Source: Nothopassalora personata (taxonomy: Eukaryota; Ascomycota; Dothideomycetes; Mycosphaerellales; Mycosphaerellaceae). Taken from it: 64,000 nt of DNA. The stretch spans positions 62,001 to 126,000 of the forward strand of contig CM066289.1 in assembly GCA_033816765.1 (NCBI GenBank), given 5' to 3'. Below the pieces are notes generated by a model. It saw nothing but the letters and a program-made list of their open reading frames with translations, did not search any database and was not told the origin of the DNA. Of the stretch, positions 22,672 through 33,053 are shown one piece after another (the stretch's first letter is position 1; the number at the start of each line of letters is the position of its first letter). Both the position numbers and the translations under genes were made by a program.

Positions 22672-23198
22672 CTAGGTGTAGAGGAGCGAGGCGATCCCGC
22701 TGTGAAACGCCCTGCGTGATGTGACAGTCCTGCCTCGCTCTTCAGTGTTATGCTCTCTACCAATCGCCTCAAGCTTATCGTTTCTGTCCCGAACGGTGTT
22801 TCTGCACTGCGAGCCAATGCCCTGCTTTAATGTCGTCGCATGCTGCAAAGAGTCATGCTGTTGGGAGACGTTGTCACCCAATTCTCCCATTCCTGCTTCC
22901 TCATTGCTAGGAAAGTGAGGCGGTCGGTCCGCCAGAGTCCGCCGGCCCCTCTCTTGCGTCTCTTGCTTCTCTTCCTCACTGTCTGGGTACTTCAGAATGA
23001 GTGTGTCAGGCGGTGCTGGCGCTGTTGTCTTGGGAGCCATTGTCTGGGGCGATACAGGTGTTTCTGGCGCGTTCAATGTGTCGTGAATGATTCGTCTGTC
23101 TTGGTCGTCTCGTTGGCAGTGGGTGCCATAATGTCTTTGGTTCGCGTCAAGCCGAGATCAGATGGCTGCTGATCGGCCGCATTGTTCGTAGATGCCAT
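22672..23198 (-). pseudogene. Hydrophilic low-complexity protein, frame broken near 23085
   Basis: From ATG 23196-23198 the frame reads MASTNNAADQQPSDLGLTRT and ends in TGA at 23073-23075. One frame over, the text continues naturally (APETPVSPQTMAPKTTAPA, then EEKQETQERGRR and GDNVSQQHDSLQ) for about 130 codons to 22672. No GT-AG intron fits the short overlap, so a 1-base frameshift is likely. The product is Thr/Pro/Glu/Gln-rich and apparently disordered, with no recognised domain. CpA/TpG are normal, so decay here is not by RIP. Confidence 0.45.
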
Positions 23199-23606
23199 CT
23201 CTGGACGACCCAGATATGTTGTGTCAGTGGAAGTGTCAGTACGAAGGAGATAAGATGAGATGAGACGTCGTGCACAGCGCCGGATGCCAGAAACATAGAT
23301 GCGTGTGAAGCGCCTTCTTATGGACTGCACCCTCCCGCCGCCCTGTCTCTGCGCAATCTGCCACTACCCTTCCCTTATATGCTCGACCTCTCCATCTCTT
23401 GCTTCTTGTCCGCATAGCCAGACAGCAAGACCGTTTCGACACCAGTAGAAGATCCAAAACGACCCGTGAAATACAAAGCAAACAAGCAGTCAGCGTCAAT
23501 ACTCTGTACAGCCATACATTCTTTCACGTAGCAAGCCGCAGCATAGCGTAAACGCCTGTCAACACACCACCACACCACTGCCTATCCATCCAGCACTCCA
23601 ACCAAT

Positions 23607-23876
23607 ATGGTCAATCTGGTCCTCTTCGGCACAATCTTCGCCGCGCTCCTCATCCTGGCCGCCATCAGCGATCCAAATGTCACCAGCCTCCCACCCAACA
23701 ACCCATTCCAACACCTGCCCAAGTTCATCCTTGGCGTACCCAGCATCCCGATCCTCTTCACACCGCTGTCTGGATACCCTCCATTAGGGCCACGCGATCC
23801 GACCCACGGCTTCCCAAGCACGACTCGAGAACTATTGCCGACATTGACCACTGAAGTACCAAGTGTTGACTTGTGA
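23607..23876 (+). CDS. Small protein with N-terminal signal or membrane segment
   Basis: 89 codons from an ATG with a fair context (CAATATGG). Residues 3-20 are strongly hydrophobic (LVLFGTIFAALLILAA), followed by a Pro-rich chain (PPNNPFQHLP, PLGPRDPTHG) with no cysteine. It looks like a signal peptide or signal anchor with a short extracellular tail. No family is known to me. The upstream 200 nt are CT/CA-rich, as in many fungal promoters. A secreted role is possible; the absence of Cys argues against a classical cysteine-rich effector. Confidence 0.5.
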   Translation: MVNLVLFGTIFAALLILAAISDPNVTSLPPNNPFQHLPKFILGVPSIPILFTPLSGYPPLGPRDPTHGFPSTTRELLPTLTTEVPSVDL

Positions 23877-24132
23877 GCTGTGAGGCATATTCGGATGCTT
23901 CGCAGACGGCAAACGGCAGACGGCATTCTCCAGAGCCAGCCAGCTACGACAGTGGATATTTCGGAGAGGGTGTGACGGAATCGCGAGGGCTGAGCGTTTT
24001 ATAACATACCATATCAAGCCTCGAGTCCTACGATAATGAACTGATGATGATACGTGATGAAAGATATAATGAAGTTGCGATAGAGCTCAAAGTGGGATCC
24101 CTGCATGATTCATGGAAGATCCCTGCATACGG
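23877..24132. other. Intergenic, left flank of the DNA transposon
   Basis: Normal composition, no convincing ORF. The phrase GATCCCTGCAT occurs twice at 24097 and 24118, just before the transposon end. Confidence 0.5.
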
Positions 24133-24183
24133 TGGTGGCCTAGGCTTACAAAACCGGCAAATACGCGTATTCGAAATCCTCAC
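24133..24183 (+). repeat. Left terminal inverted repeat
   Basis: GGCCTAGGCTTACAAAACCG followed by GCAAATACGCGTATTCGAAATCCTCA. It pairs with the reverse complement of 28803-28867 with a few differences. Confidence 0.88.
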
Positions 24184-24294
24184 TCGCTGCACTCGCTCTT
24201 CCTTAACAACCATCAACAATACTGCTGCGACTCGCCATTGTCGCCTACAATCGTAGCGAGTCGCGGCGGTATTGTCGCTTCCTCCTACTGCGTA

Positions 24295-24350
24295 GGTGAG
24301 TTGGGCTCCTTAATAATAGCAGACAGTAAGTATTAAGGAGCTCACCTCAC
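24295..24350 (+). repeat. Subterminal hairpin in the transposon
   Basis: The arms GGCTCCTTAATA (24304-24315) and TATTAAGGAGC (24331-24341), with imperfect GGTGAG/CTCACC extensions, form a stem with a 15-nt loop. A second pair, AATAATAGC (24312) and GCTATTATT (24353), overlaps it. Confidence 0.7.
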
Positions 24351-24699
24351 TTGCTATTATTACATTATGGCGGCGGGTATATTAACTTCTACTGCTGTTA
24401 CTATTTCTTCGACTCTACACTTATCGACATGTACAAATCTAACTATAGACGACTCACTTAGCGATATTAGCCTTAGAACAACGATAACGACAGCGATAGC
24501 GACAGCGACAGCGATAGCGACAGTACACCTAATCCGCGCTCACCCTTATAAACGCGGTTATTACTATAGCTTACGATAGCGTAAGTGCGATTCCGACTCG
24601 TTAGGCGCACGTAGGTAGACTAATGTTTAAACCTATAGTACATACCGCCGCCCTCGTACCGCCGATACCGACGATTTCTACTACGTGAGCGAGTCGACA

Positions 24700-25236
24700 T
24701 AGGCATAATAGCTAGGAGACTCGTAGAAGATAGACAAGGGTAGTATAAAGGTTACGAAGAATAATTTACGTAAGTTCGACTAGGCTAGCCGTATTATAGA
24801 GACTAAAGAGGGTATATGTCTTACAGTAGACTCGCTATACTATATATACTAACTCGTATTAATAGGTAAGCCGGCTTAGACGGACTACAATGCGTGTAAG
24901 AGAGCTAGTGTACGCTATATAGTCTTTACTACTAATACCGACAAGACTTACGCGTATTGTAAGCGTTACGCGAAGGCTCGCTACAACTCTCGTAAGTTAG
25001 TTAAGGAGCCTAGCGAGTCTAACGAGTCTAGCAATAGTTTATTTAAGGCTGTCGAGGGTGTTTTAACTACTTCTAGCGAGGCTAGCGAGTCTAGTACTCG
25101 CCCTACTAATGATACATCGACTCGCTTAGCCGCGGCGGAGGATCGTATTTAGCAATTGGAGGGTACTATTAGCCGCTTAATTGAATTTATTAGCGGTCTA
25201 CTAGGTAGCGAGTTAGGCGCTAAATTTCGCTCTTAG
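24700..25236 (+). pseudogene. Zinc-finger plus coiled-coil accessory ORF of the DNA transposon
   Basis: The plus frame is readable through a few TAG/TAA codons to TAG at 25234-25236. The finger region near 24883-24990 reads DYNACKRASVRYIVF and TYAYCKRYAKARYNS. With Tyr read as RIPped Cys the spacing is C-x2-C-x6-C-x10-C-x2-C-x7-C. A Ser/Glu-rich linker (EPSESNESSNS) follows, then a leucine-rich coiled coil (AAAEDRI, QLEGTISRLIEFISGLLG). It runs toward the 3' end of the minus-strand transposase (convergent), the same arrangement as in chromovirus B. Confidence 0.65.
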
Positions 25237-25249
25237 TAATAATATAATA

Positions 25250-28200
25250 TTAAGTAGTCTACCTCCTATCTATATGCTACGAGTCTATACTTTCCTCTAC
25301 TTTTTCGGTCTTAGCTGCCTCGTAGATAGCTCGATAATAAGCTTTTCTCGGTACCTTTATACGCTAGTTGTCGTTAGGTAGACTCTAAAGTAATAGCTAC
25401 GAGTCTAGCTATGTAATTATCGAAGCACTAGTTACTACTATAGACTCGCTTAAGGCACTAGTTACTACTATAGTCTCGCTTAAGGACTCCTTCTTAATCT
25501 CTCTAATTTAACTCGTAGCTAGACTCGTACGCTCTTCCTTTACCTTCTTAACTGATACTTCGCTAGCTAACGTACTTGCTAGCTTATTGCCTAAACCTTT
25601 CCCTATAAACACTAAATTCTACTATCGAGAGGGGGCTCTAAACCCCGTTAGCTACGGAGACGAAGACGAAGAGGATTAAGGGCTACTAGCTATAAGATTA
25701 ATACACTCTAGAGACTCGGCGATTAGAGTTATAGTATGTCGATACGGTAAGCTACGACTCGCTGGACGCTTCTCGCTCTAGCTTACTATACTCGCTAAAC
25801 GAGAAGTAGCCTAACTCGCTATAGTAGCCTAGCGAGCAATGCCCTAATCCGCTAGACGTACTATAGTACTCGCTACTATACTCGCTCGCTAGTCCTTAAG
25901 CTTACGCTCGCGTCGGCGGTCTACGTCCTTTATAAGTTCGCTAAGACTAGCTAAGGACTCGTTACTACTCGAGTCCTCTACTACTCCTTGTCTATATAGA
26001 TTGTTTAAGGCTCCGCGACCTTAGTTAACCTAATACGTAACGTTAACTAGTACTTCTCGCCTATCCTTTGCGTTCTAGACACCCTTAGTGTACGGTATTA
26101 ATATGTCCTCGAGATCTCGCTCTTATAGGCTTAATTTACTTAGAAGAATAGGTGCATTATCTTTAGTAGCCTTTACGAAGAGGAAGGGCGATGTAGCATA
26201 AGGACGTGTAAGCTATAGGCCTAGCTTATCCGCGCCTTCTTAAAAGACGAGGTTATAAAGCTAGGTTATCGTATCTACTACTTTAGCTAAAGACGACTCG
26301 TAGCGAGTCTATCGTCCGGTAATTTGCTACGCGCTAAGGAGCTTATGCGGCTAATACTCCTATGTCTTAAGGTCCCCCTTACGTTTAATAGTAAACGGTA
26401 CCTTATATAGCTTAACGGATATTATTAGGCTAGGCCCCCTAGGCGGTTAAGATAGCTTTTCGGCTTTACCCTAGACTAACGAGATAGGAACACTTATGCT
26501 ACGAGCCTTAATAACACTAGTCCGTAGGCCCTAAGTAGCGCTCGATAACGGGTTAATTCTAGCATTACTAAGCTAGCGAACATAAGTCTACTTATTACGA
26601 GCGAGTACCTTATTAGCCCGACTATAGCTACTCGCTACGAGTAATGTATAAAGACCGTATCTAGTAGTACCGTTTGGTTTCGAAGGGGTCTCGGTGCTAG
26701 GAATCGGCGATAAGGGTAAAGGCGGACTCGTTACGGACTCGTTACGGACTCGCTAGGCTCGATAAAGGCTAGGTTAGGTATACTACATTTACTACACCTT
26801 AGTAGATAGCCGTAGACCTCGCTATAAACTAGAGAAGTCTTTACTAACTTATGTATACAAAGATCGTCCTAAGTTAGAGCTAATATAATGTTAGAAGTAG
26901 TAGGAAAAGACTCGTAGGAAAAAGGACGTAGGACGTAGACTCGTTACTATATAACCTATAATAGCTCACCGGCTTAAGCGAACAAGTCTATTATTCGTTC
27001 CGTTAGCTCTAATCCGTTAAGGCGAGTAGGCGGTGTATACTTAGCGAGTCCCCCTCTACCTCGGAGATATTACGTAGTCTCGTTTTGTAGATACTAATAG
27101 GCGTAGACATACAATTTCTTAGGGCCTAGGCTAGGGCCGGCCTCGCTACCGTCTAGTATTAATAGATAGCTAGTAGTAGCAAGCTTCTTATTAACCTACT
27201 CTAGCGTTAGAGGCGGTAAGTATATAGTAAGGTCTATAAGGTATTAGCTATAGGATTTATAGACTCCGTTAAGTAGAAGTAGTAGCGAGTCCGTACTTAA
27301 GCTATAGCGAGTCCGCACTTAAGCTATAGCGAGTCCTCCCTTAGCTAAGCTAGGACTCGTAGCTATAGTAGCGCTAGACTCGCTACTATAGACACCCCGG
27401 ATTCACGTACCGTACTAATCGACTCGCTCCTTCCACTAGCGAAGCTCCTCGTCCTTAGGGTTAAGTAGATACCTACATAGTCGTGCTCCTTTTAACTCTA
27501 GGTAGTTATATAGGATATCCAGTATACCGTTTATATACGATTCTAGGTTATAACGACGGATACGATAGCGGTTCTACTCGTTAACGAACGATAATACAAC
27601 ACTTCGAAGGATTAGAATATAGATAGTAGCGAATACTATCCTATCTACGGCTAATGCTTCCTTAAAGAGTCCTATTATAATATACTAATTAAAGAGGTCT
27701 CTCTAGCGATTAAATGTAGCCTTAGTACCCTCGCCCTACTAGTGTTCGATAGTTTAATTGCCCTTACTTAAGGTGTACTAGAAGGCCTTATCGAACGTAA
27801 GTAGATTACTAGCGAGTCGCTCTCGGACTCGTAGATAGGCATCGGCTAGCATAGGCGTCTTAACGCCCTAATTAGATCGTACGCGATTTAGCACCCTACT
27901 ACCGTAATGTATTACTCTAACGTATTAAGTAAATATAGAGAACTTCGTCTTTGCTATAGGCCCTATGTAGTACTAGATAACCCGCCGAGAGTAGACGTTA
28001 ATATAAGCGTAGATCTATATCTTAAAGCGCTCGTATTTTAGAAAGGTATCGATTAACTAGACGTCGTTAGGACCTTCTACTTTTAGCCTCGCATACCGTG
28101 GTGTTATAGGGTCTCGCATTATAGGATTACGAGAGATAAAAGGGACAGGGTTAATCACACGAGCGAGTGTCCTAATACGGTCGCTAATAAAGTTAGCGAG

Positions 28201-28560
28201 TCTAGTCTACGAGTCTATAGACACCGAGTCTATTCTACCGTCTAATAATATAATAACTCTTACGTAGCTCTCTTACTAGCTTACGATAGCCCTAGTCTTA
28301 CTAATAGCTACTACTTATAACTTCCTAAAGGACTCGCTATATCTTAGGCTCTATAGCTAGAGCTTATTCTTTACTAAGACTACGCTTTAATCTAATACCT
28401 CTTTGTAGCTCTTAATACTAGCGAAGGGTAAGGTCGAATCTATCGAGGCGGAGGATAGTATAAGACTCGCTATCGTCGAGGCTATATTTCTAGAATAGTT
28501 CCTCGACTCGCTAGCGTAGCTCGGCCTAGCGAGCCTAATTATAAGCCTAATTATCCTCGC
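25250..28560 (-). pseudogene. RIPped transposase with integrase-like DDE core
   Basis: The minus-strand frame is followed through TAG/TAA codons. In 5'-3' order it has an N-terminal part (about 28500-28150), the first catalytic region (LIDTFLKYERFKIQIYAYIN, about 28010-28070), IQYYIGPIAKTKFSIF, then RVRSNQGVKTPMLADAYL (about 27860) and NQTIEHW-like sequence (about 27740) for the Glu, GLFKEALAVDRIVFATIYIL, and a His/Arg motif NRYRIRRYNLESY. This order matches the fungal 'integrase core domain' transposase family (recalled, not searched). In RS(D)xG the Asp codon is AAT, a TpG-to-TpA change, so the active site is lost. A long C-terminal region continues to about 25250. Confidence 0.68.
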
Positions 28561-28802
28561 GAGTCCCTCGCTACTCTACGAGTCGCTAGCGGAGGGTCCG
28601 TTCGCTAATTCGAACACCGTAGAGATTGAAGAGGTTGTCTCGAATAGCTGCCTATGTGAATTTAGCGGCAGTCTATAGCTCGATATCGATGCGAAAGGGC
28701 TCTAGATCGATCGCTAGACGTAGCAGCATTATATAAAGCAATGTAGCGAGTGTGCTGTTAGATAAATAGCGAGTCTATAAGACAAATAGCGAGTCTATAA
28801 TA

Positions 28803-28867
28803 ATGAGGATTGAGGATTGCGAATTTTGAATGCGGGTATTTGCCGGTTTTGTAAGCCTAGGCCACTG
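28803..28867 (-). repeat. Right terminal inverted repeat
   Basis: The reverse complement reads CAGTGGCCTAGGCTTACAAA then ACCGGCAAATACCCGC and on to AATCCTCAATCCTCA. Just inside it TAGCGAGTCTATAA is repeated at about 28765 and 28784. Confidence 0.88.
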
Positions 28868-29568
28868 TCATACTCCGGGGAAGGTCCCTGTAAGCTCCAT
28901 ACGTTCACCCGAATTGCCGGGACCACGTCTTCCCACAGTGAAGGTACCGAGCTCTCGTCATGGTCTTGATTGGAATGATGTGTTCCCACTTACCACAACA
29001 TCCTGCATAGCACGAAACTATCTATTCACGCTCTGCCATCAAATTTCTGCCCTCCCCTACCCTAATGTATTACGCCCATCACCGCCGAACGCGATCGAGC
29101 CTAAACCTCGCCCTCTCCCTCTCCCCACCGCTGCGACTCCGGCGACGAATTCCCTGCCTGGTCTAATATCGCACTCGATTCCATCTGCATGGCGTCGGAC
29201 GAAGACTCGTCACTGCCATAGCATGACCCAAGTCAGTCGCGCTGGCCAGCTGCATCTCCACCATGAATCACAGCTCAAGAGTCGCGGTCCGAGCTGAAAG
29301 CGCGATCAGTGCACGCATGTCTCGGGAACATTATCTCGTCTGCTTAACGATCTAATGGCGGCTGTCGCTGTGATGGGCGATGCCTGGCCATCTTCCTTGG
29401 TGTCGCACGCAGATAAGGACGACACACGCCCTTCAAGACCGTCATTGGTGCTCAAAACACTAAGACATCATTGGTGTTTAAGACGCTAAGACGATTCTAC
29501 CATCGGCTCTGGGTCCTTACTGTATACGATACAGAGGCAGTCGAACATCACCCACCCTTCGAGCGATA
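28868..29568. other. Intergenic, gene island
   Basis: Un-RIPped sequence. A 155-codon plus-strand ORF at 28830-29297 starts inside the transposon end and has low-complexity, shadow-like composition, so I do not call it. Short direct repeats TAAGACATCATTGGTG-like occur at about 29435-29485. Confidence 0.45.
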
Positions 29569-30763
29569 TTGATCCATCCACTGAAGCAAGACAACACAAC
29601 GACAAAGCTTTCCTCCCTCGACCTCAACCTCGTCACAGCTCTATGCGCTAAACTCTCCCCCAAGGAGCGCAAAGTATTCCAATGCGCCTGGACTGGCCCA
29701 ACTCCAACCCGCTGGGACAACCAAAGCAACTGGCCATCTCCGAACGCCTCGCCGATCTCATGCAATAGTTCAACACCAACCACCGCGATGCTTTCACCTT
29801 CTCGCCGGTGCGGTTGTGGATCCTGAGTCTGCGCCTAGTGTATTGGTGGCAGGACGAGGCAGCGAGTGTGCCGAAAGAGTGGGTAATAGATGAGGCGGCG
29901 TCGACCTTGGTGGAACAGATACTAGCCAGGAAGGGCTTGCTGAATTGGCAAGAGCGGGGACAAAGAGAGAGCAAGCCCTTTGGCTTGGGCTGCAAAGAAG
30001 CGCAGCCACAGTCAGGGTGCAGAATATAAGGAAAGCAAGCAATCCTGCTGGTGGTAATGGGTCAAGCAAGATGCAGAAGCCGAGCCAGCAGGCAGGTGCT
30101 TTCTAGCTTCGACTTCGGCCTGGTTAGACTGAGGAGGTTGCAATAAGTGAACACTTTTGGCGAAGGCACGTTGAAGAACTTCGAAGAAGGCGGCTCAAAC
30201 TGCTCCGGCGACGGTACCTTGAAGGACTTGAGCAAACCGGGCCAAACAATCTCGACCAAGACACCACAGGCGTTCTCGGCAATCCCGTCTCAGAAAGCAT
30301 CGTCCAAGTCCACTCGAACACTTTCGCCCAAAGCGCCTGGGATATCTGTGACCTAAACAACTCAACTAACTTCGGCGACGGCGGCCGCAGTACCTTCGAC
30401 CGTGGCGGCTTAGACACCATCCACAACAGCTCCTTCAATATTTTCAGCCAAGACATCTCAACCCACGTCACTGAAACCATCACACTAAGAAACAACTCGA
30501 CCTCTTCCGGCTTACTTACCACTCCAACGCGAAACCTGTTCTCCACCTCCTCCCGGCAAACATTGACATACACGACACCATTGCTCAGGCCAACTTCTTC
30601 TTCTTCTTCCAGACAGTCCGCTATGCCGATGCTGCAGTCTCCCTTTGTGTACCTTCCCTCGACTACGGAGCAGTTAGTCGACAATGGTGGTGAAGGCCCT
30701 GCGAACTGTACGCAGACGACACCAGCAGAGTTATGCGAATGCAAAGCATGTCTTGGACATTGA
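29569..30763 (+). pseudogene. Decayed protein gene, unknown family
   Basis: Protein-like text runs across shifting frames. It begins at 29569-29720 (SSLDLNLVTALCAKLSPKER). Then at 29690-30000 it reads PKQLAISERLADLMQ, a TAG at 29766-29768, FNTNHRDAFTFSPVRLWILS, and PKEWVIDEAASTLVEQILAR. At 30002-30095 it reads NIRKASNPAGGNGSSK, followed by TAG. From 30128 to 30763 a 211-codon open frame reads SEHFWRRHVEELRRRL, then a Ser/Thr/Asn-rich tail ending CECKACLGH. At least two frameshifts and two stops are needed; short introns could explain some. Composition is normal, so this is decay or mis-splicing rather than RIP. No domain was recognised. Confidence 0.55.
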
Positions 30764-31166
30764 TATGCTTGATCAAGACTTCCAGTGGTGCTTTGCTTGT
30801 GTTTCGGACTTCTTGAGGTAGTGTGCCTGAGTCATGAGCCCTGTGATGACCACTCGCCAAGGTATGAGCCTCGACAACAGTGTCGACATCGCTGAGCAAG
30901 AATGCGACAGTCGAGGGCGAAGGCTGGTCCAGAGTTGGCAAGAAGGTCCTTAACGCTCCTGTCAACAAGCTCACATTCTCATCGAATTGATGTGACGAGG
31001 TTGCTTGCGGATCCGGGGGGTGTGGAAGGTGGAGGGAGTAGGTCTTGTGTGTAGATCGAGGGCTTTGGGGCAACTGTGGAAGTTGGAAGTGGGCGAACGA
31101 TGACGTGGCGAGCTTGAAACTGAGGCGTTGAGGTCGGCTCCCAACTACGGGGTCGATGTTGTGCAT
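30663..31166 (-). CDS. Hypothetical protein, convergent with the preceding gene
   Basis: 167 codons. The first third is Pro/Gln/His-rich. The middle (ENVSLLTGALRTFLPTLD, PSTVAFLLSDVDTVVEAHTL) looks like folded, helical protein. The last 100 nt overlap the opposite-strand ORF ending at 30763, so the true 3' end may be an intron or an earlier stop. An alternative start in another frame (ATG near 31188, MGSIKPTHAQHRP) is also plausible. No family recognised. Confidence 0.42.
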   Translation of the reverse strand: MHNIDPVVGSRPQRLSFKLATSSFAHFQLPQLPQSPRSTHKTYSLHLPHPPDPQATSSHQFDENVSLLTGALRTFLPTLDQPSPSTVAFLLSDVDTVVEAHTLASGHHRAHDSGTLPQEVRNTSKAPLEVLIKHINVQDMLCIRITLLVSSAYSSQGLHHHCRLTAP

Positions 31167-31468
31167 GGGTCGGCTTGATCGAACCCATCAGCATCAACAT
31201 CAAGTTTCTTCCATCGCATAGTATAGCAGCACATCAATAATTACGCCAATATCAATGAAGTTCATGGGGACCTCGGTAAGTCGCGTGTTTCAACTTTCGG
31301 GCCTGGTTGCCCGGCCGACACCGAATTGGTTCTAGCGCACAATCTCCACGCGGTGTGCTAAGGGACGTGAAACGTGCGACTTCAATCCCCAACCATTACA
31401 CCTTCGAGCGACAAGATTGTTTCTGACGATTGCAGCCCGCACATTCTTCCTGGACGTGGTGATTGTCC

Positions 31469-33053
31469 ATGGCGCAGAGGATCTTGGACTGGTTGCACGA
31501 CACAGAACTTTCACAACAGCCCAACTTCGGCACTCCCGGAACGGTCGCCGCAGGACTCGACAGCGGGCGCAAGAGGAAACGACCAGCGCTTGCAGACATG
31601 TCGGCCAACATTAGTAGTGCGAGCAGCCCGGAGACACCAAGAAAACATGTCAGAGGCGAGCGTAGAGGCAGAGCAGATGAGAGCACTGTCATCGATTCTG
31701 TTATGGAGACTGTTTCTCTCGGCGGACATGCCGGTCGGGCCGACGCTGGAGGAGCGCAGGACATTAACGCAACACCACGGCCGGCAAACAGGACCGCCAC
31801 AAGTACGTTCGCTATTCTTGACGATAAACCCGCACTTGAACCAGGTGAATCGACAAGCAGCAGCAACAACAACAACAACAATAACAACGGTAGCTTGGTG
31901 GCCAGCTCTTCGACCTCTTCTCGACTTTCAAACAAACGAAAACGAACCCCGAGTCCCACCAAGACCATGAACAACATGCGCCTCCTCAATCGACCAGTCC
32001 TAGTTGGGTTAGTTGACAACAAGTCAGGCCTGACGCCGCACATCGTCGATATCGTGCAGCGCGTTTTCAACTACAGCAAAGGCAGACGGCTCCTGCATCA
32101 AACTGAGTACACCGACCATTTGCGCACAATCCTGGAGGACGACTTTCAGTTCGAAGAAGCAGGCCTGGTCAGTGACGAGCGATCTCAATATGGTACGATC
32201 ATGTCGATAGTCGACATGAATCGGGTCATCAACTACAGCAGGCGATACATCGTCCCGCCACTTCGCCATGAGCCGGCCTGGAACTGTGCTATCCACTTCC
32301 CTGTCCTAGAGAGTATCCGGCGTAGCTCTGTGTACGGAGAGCAGTGTATGTGGGAGAATATGTATGTCTTCACACTGCCCGAACCCTTTATACAATCCAC
32401 TGCTAACATGAACTGACAGCACCGGCGCTTCGCTGGACCCGTCGCTCCTCTCAAGCTCCGGGTACGATATCCAACTGAACTCACGAAAAGTCGATTTCGC
32501 CCTGGTCCTTCCCCTGCCCGACGAGACTTCCCGTCAACTGGCCGATCTAAACATACCTTCGATTAATCCCACGATGTATCCTCCCCTTTGTGATTCTTGG
32601 ATTGCCATTCTCGTTGAGACCAAGACTATGGAGCAATCCCGCTGGGATGAGGCGCAACAACAACTTTCGAGCTGGCTGAAGGCACAAACGGTAGTGCTTC
32701 AGACTTTGGCCTCACGATCAGGTCGGACGCTACAACCCAGCACTATACCTCCTCGGCCAGCTCTCTTTGTCAATGGATCGGAGTGGGTGTTCCTTCTCGC
32801 TGAAGAACAGGACTCGCAAATGGTACTTACTCTTATAGTTTCTTGAAAGTCTGAAACGATACTGACGATGGTCCTATAGATTCTCTGGCAGAAGATAGAC
32901 ATTGGCGATACAAAGACAACGATGGGGATGCTGAAACTTAATGCTTGCCTGCAGTACCTGATCTTCTGGGCCGTGACGACCTGGCAACCGTGGCTACAGC
33001 ATAACATCCTTGACCCTTTACTGGCGCCTCTGCTGCTTGAAATCGAACCTTGA
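31469..33053 (+). CDS. PD-(D/E)XK nuclease-like domain protein, three exons
   Basis: The exons are 31469-32361, 32420-32822 and 32880-33053, giving 489 residues. Intron 1 (32362-32419, 58 nt) has donor GTATGT, branch GCTAAC or CTGAC and acceptor CAG. Intron 2 (32823-32879, 57 nt) has GTACTT, CTGAC and TAG. Splicing gives one open frame. The N-terminal ~170 residues are Ser/Lys/Arg-rich and disordered, with a nuclear-signal-like RKRKRP and a poly-Asn run. The C-terminal half carries SRKVDFALVLPLPD and WIAILVETKTME, fitting the Asp and E-x-K of the PD-(D/E)XK fold, and then WVFLLAEEQ and IGDTKTTMGMLKLN. The layout matches the large fungal PD-(D/E)XK nuclease-like family of unknown role. The ATG at 31469 was preferred over a TTG at 31463. 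It is intact and is the best gene in the window. Confidence 0.87.

Larger units (their letters stand above)
24133..28867 (-). mobile_element. DNA transposon with inverted ends and integrase-like DDE transposase, RIPped
   Basis: Terminal inverted repeats of about 50-60 bp lie at 24133-24183 and 28803-28867, sharing GTGGCCTAGGCTTACAAAAC and CGGCAAATAC. The outer end CAGTGGCC (right) is TGGTGGCC on the left. The 8-bp flanks GCATACGG (24125-24132) and TCATACTC (28868-28875) share CATAC, which suggests an old target duplication. Inside are a minus-strand transposase with an integrase-type core and a plus-strand zinc-finger ORF. The element sits between two un-RIPped gene islands. Confidence 0.82.

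Noticed and set aside
24044..24579. Several 70-codon plus-strand ORFs at the left end of the DNA transposon
   Set aside because: They cross the inverted repeat and subterminal repeats, with conflicting frames and repeat-derived Thr/Ala runs.
28830..29297. 155-codon plus-strand ORF
   Set aside because: It begins inside the transposon inverted repeat and has low-complexity Pro/Ser composition without a continuing gene model.
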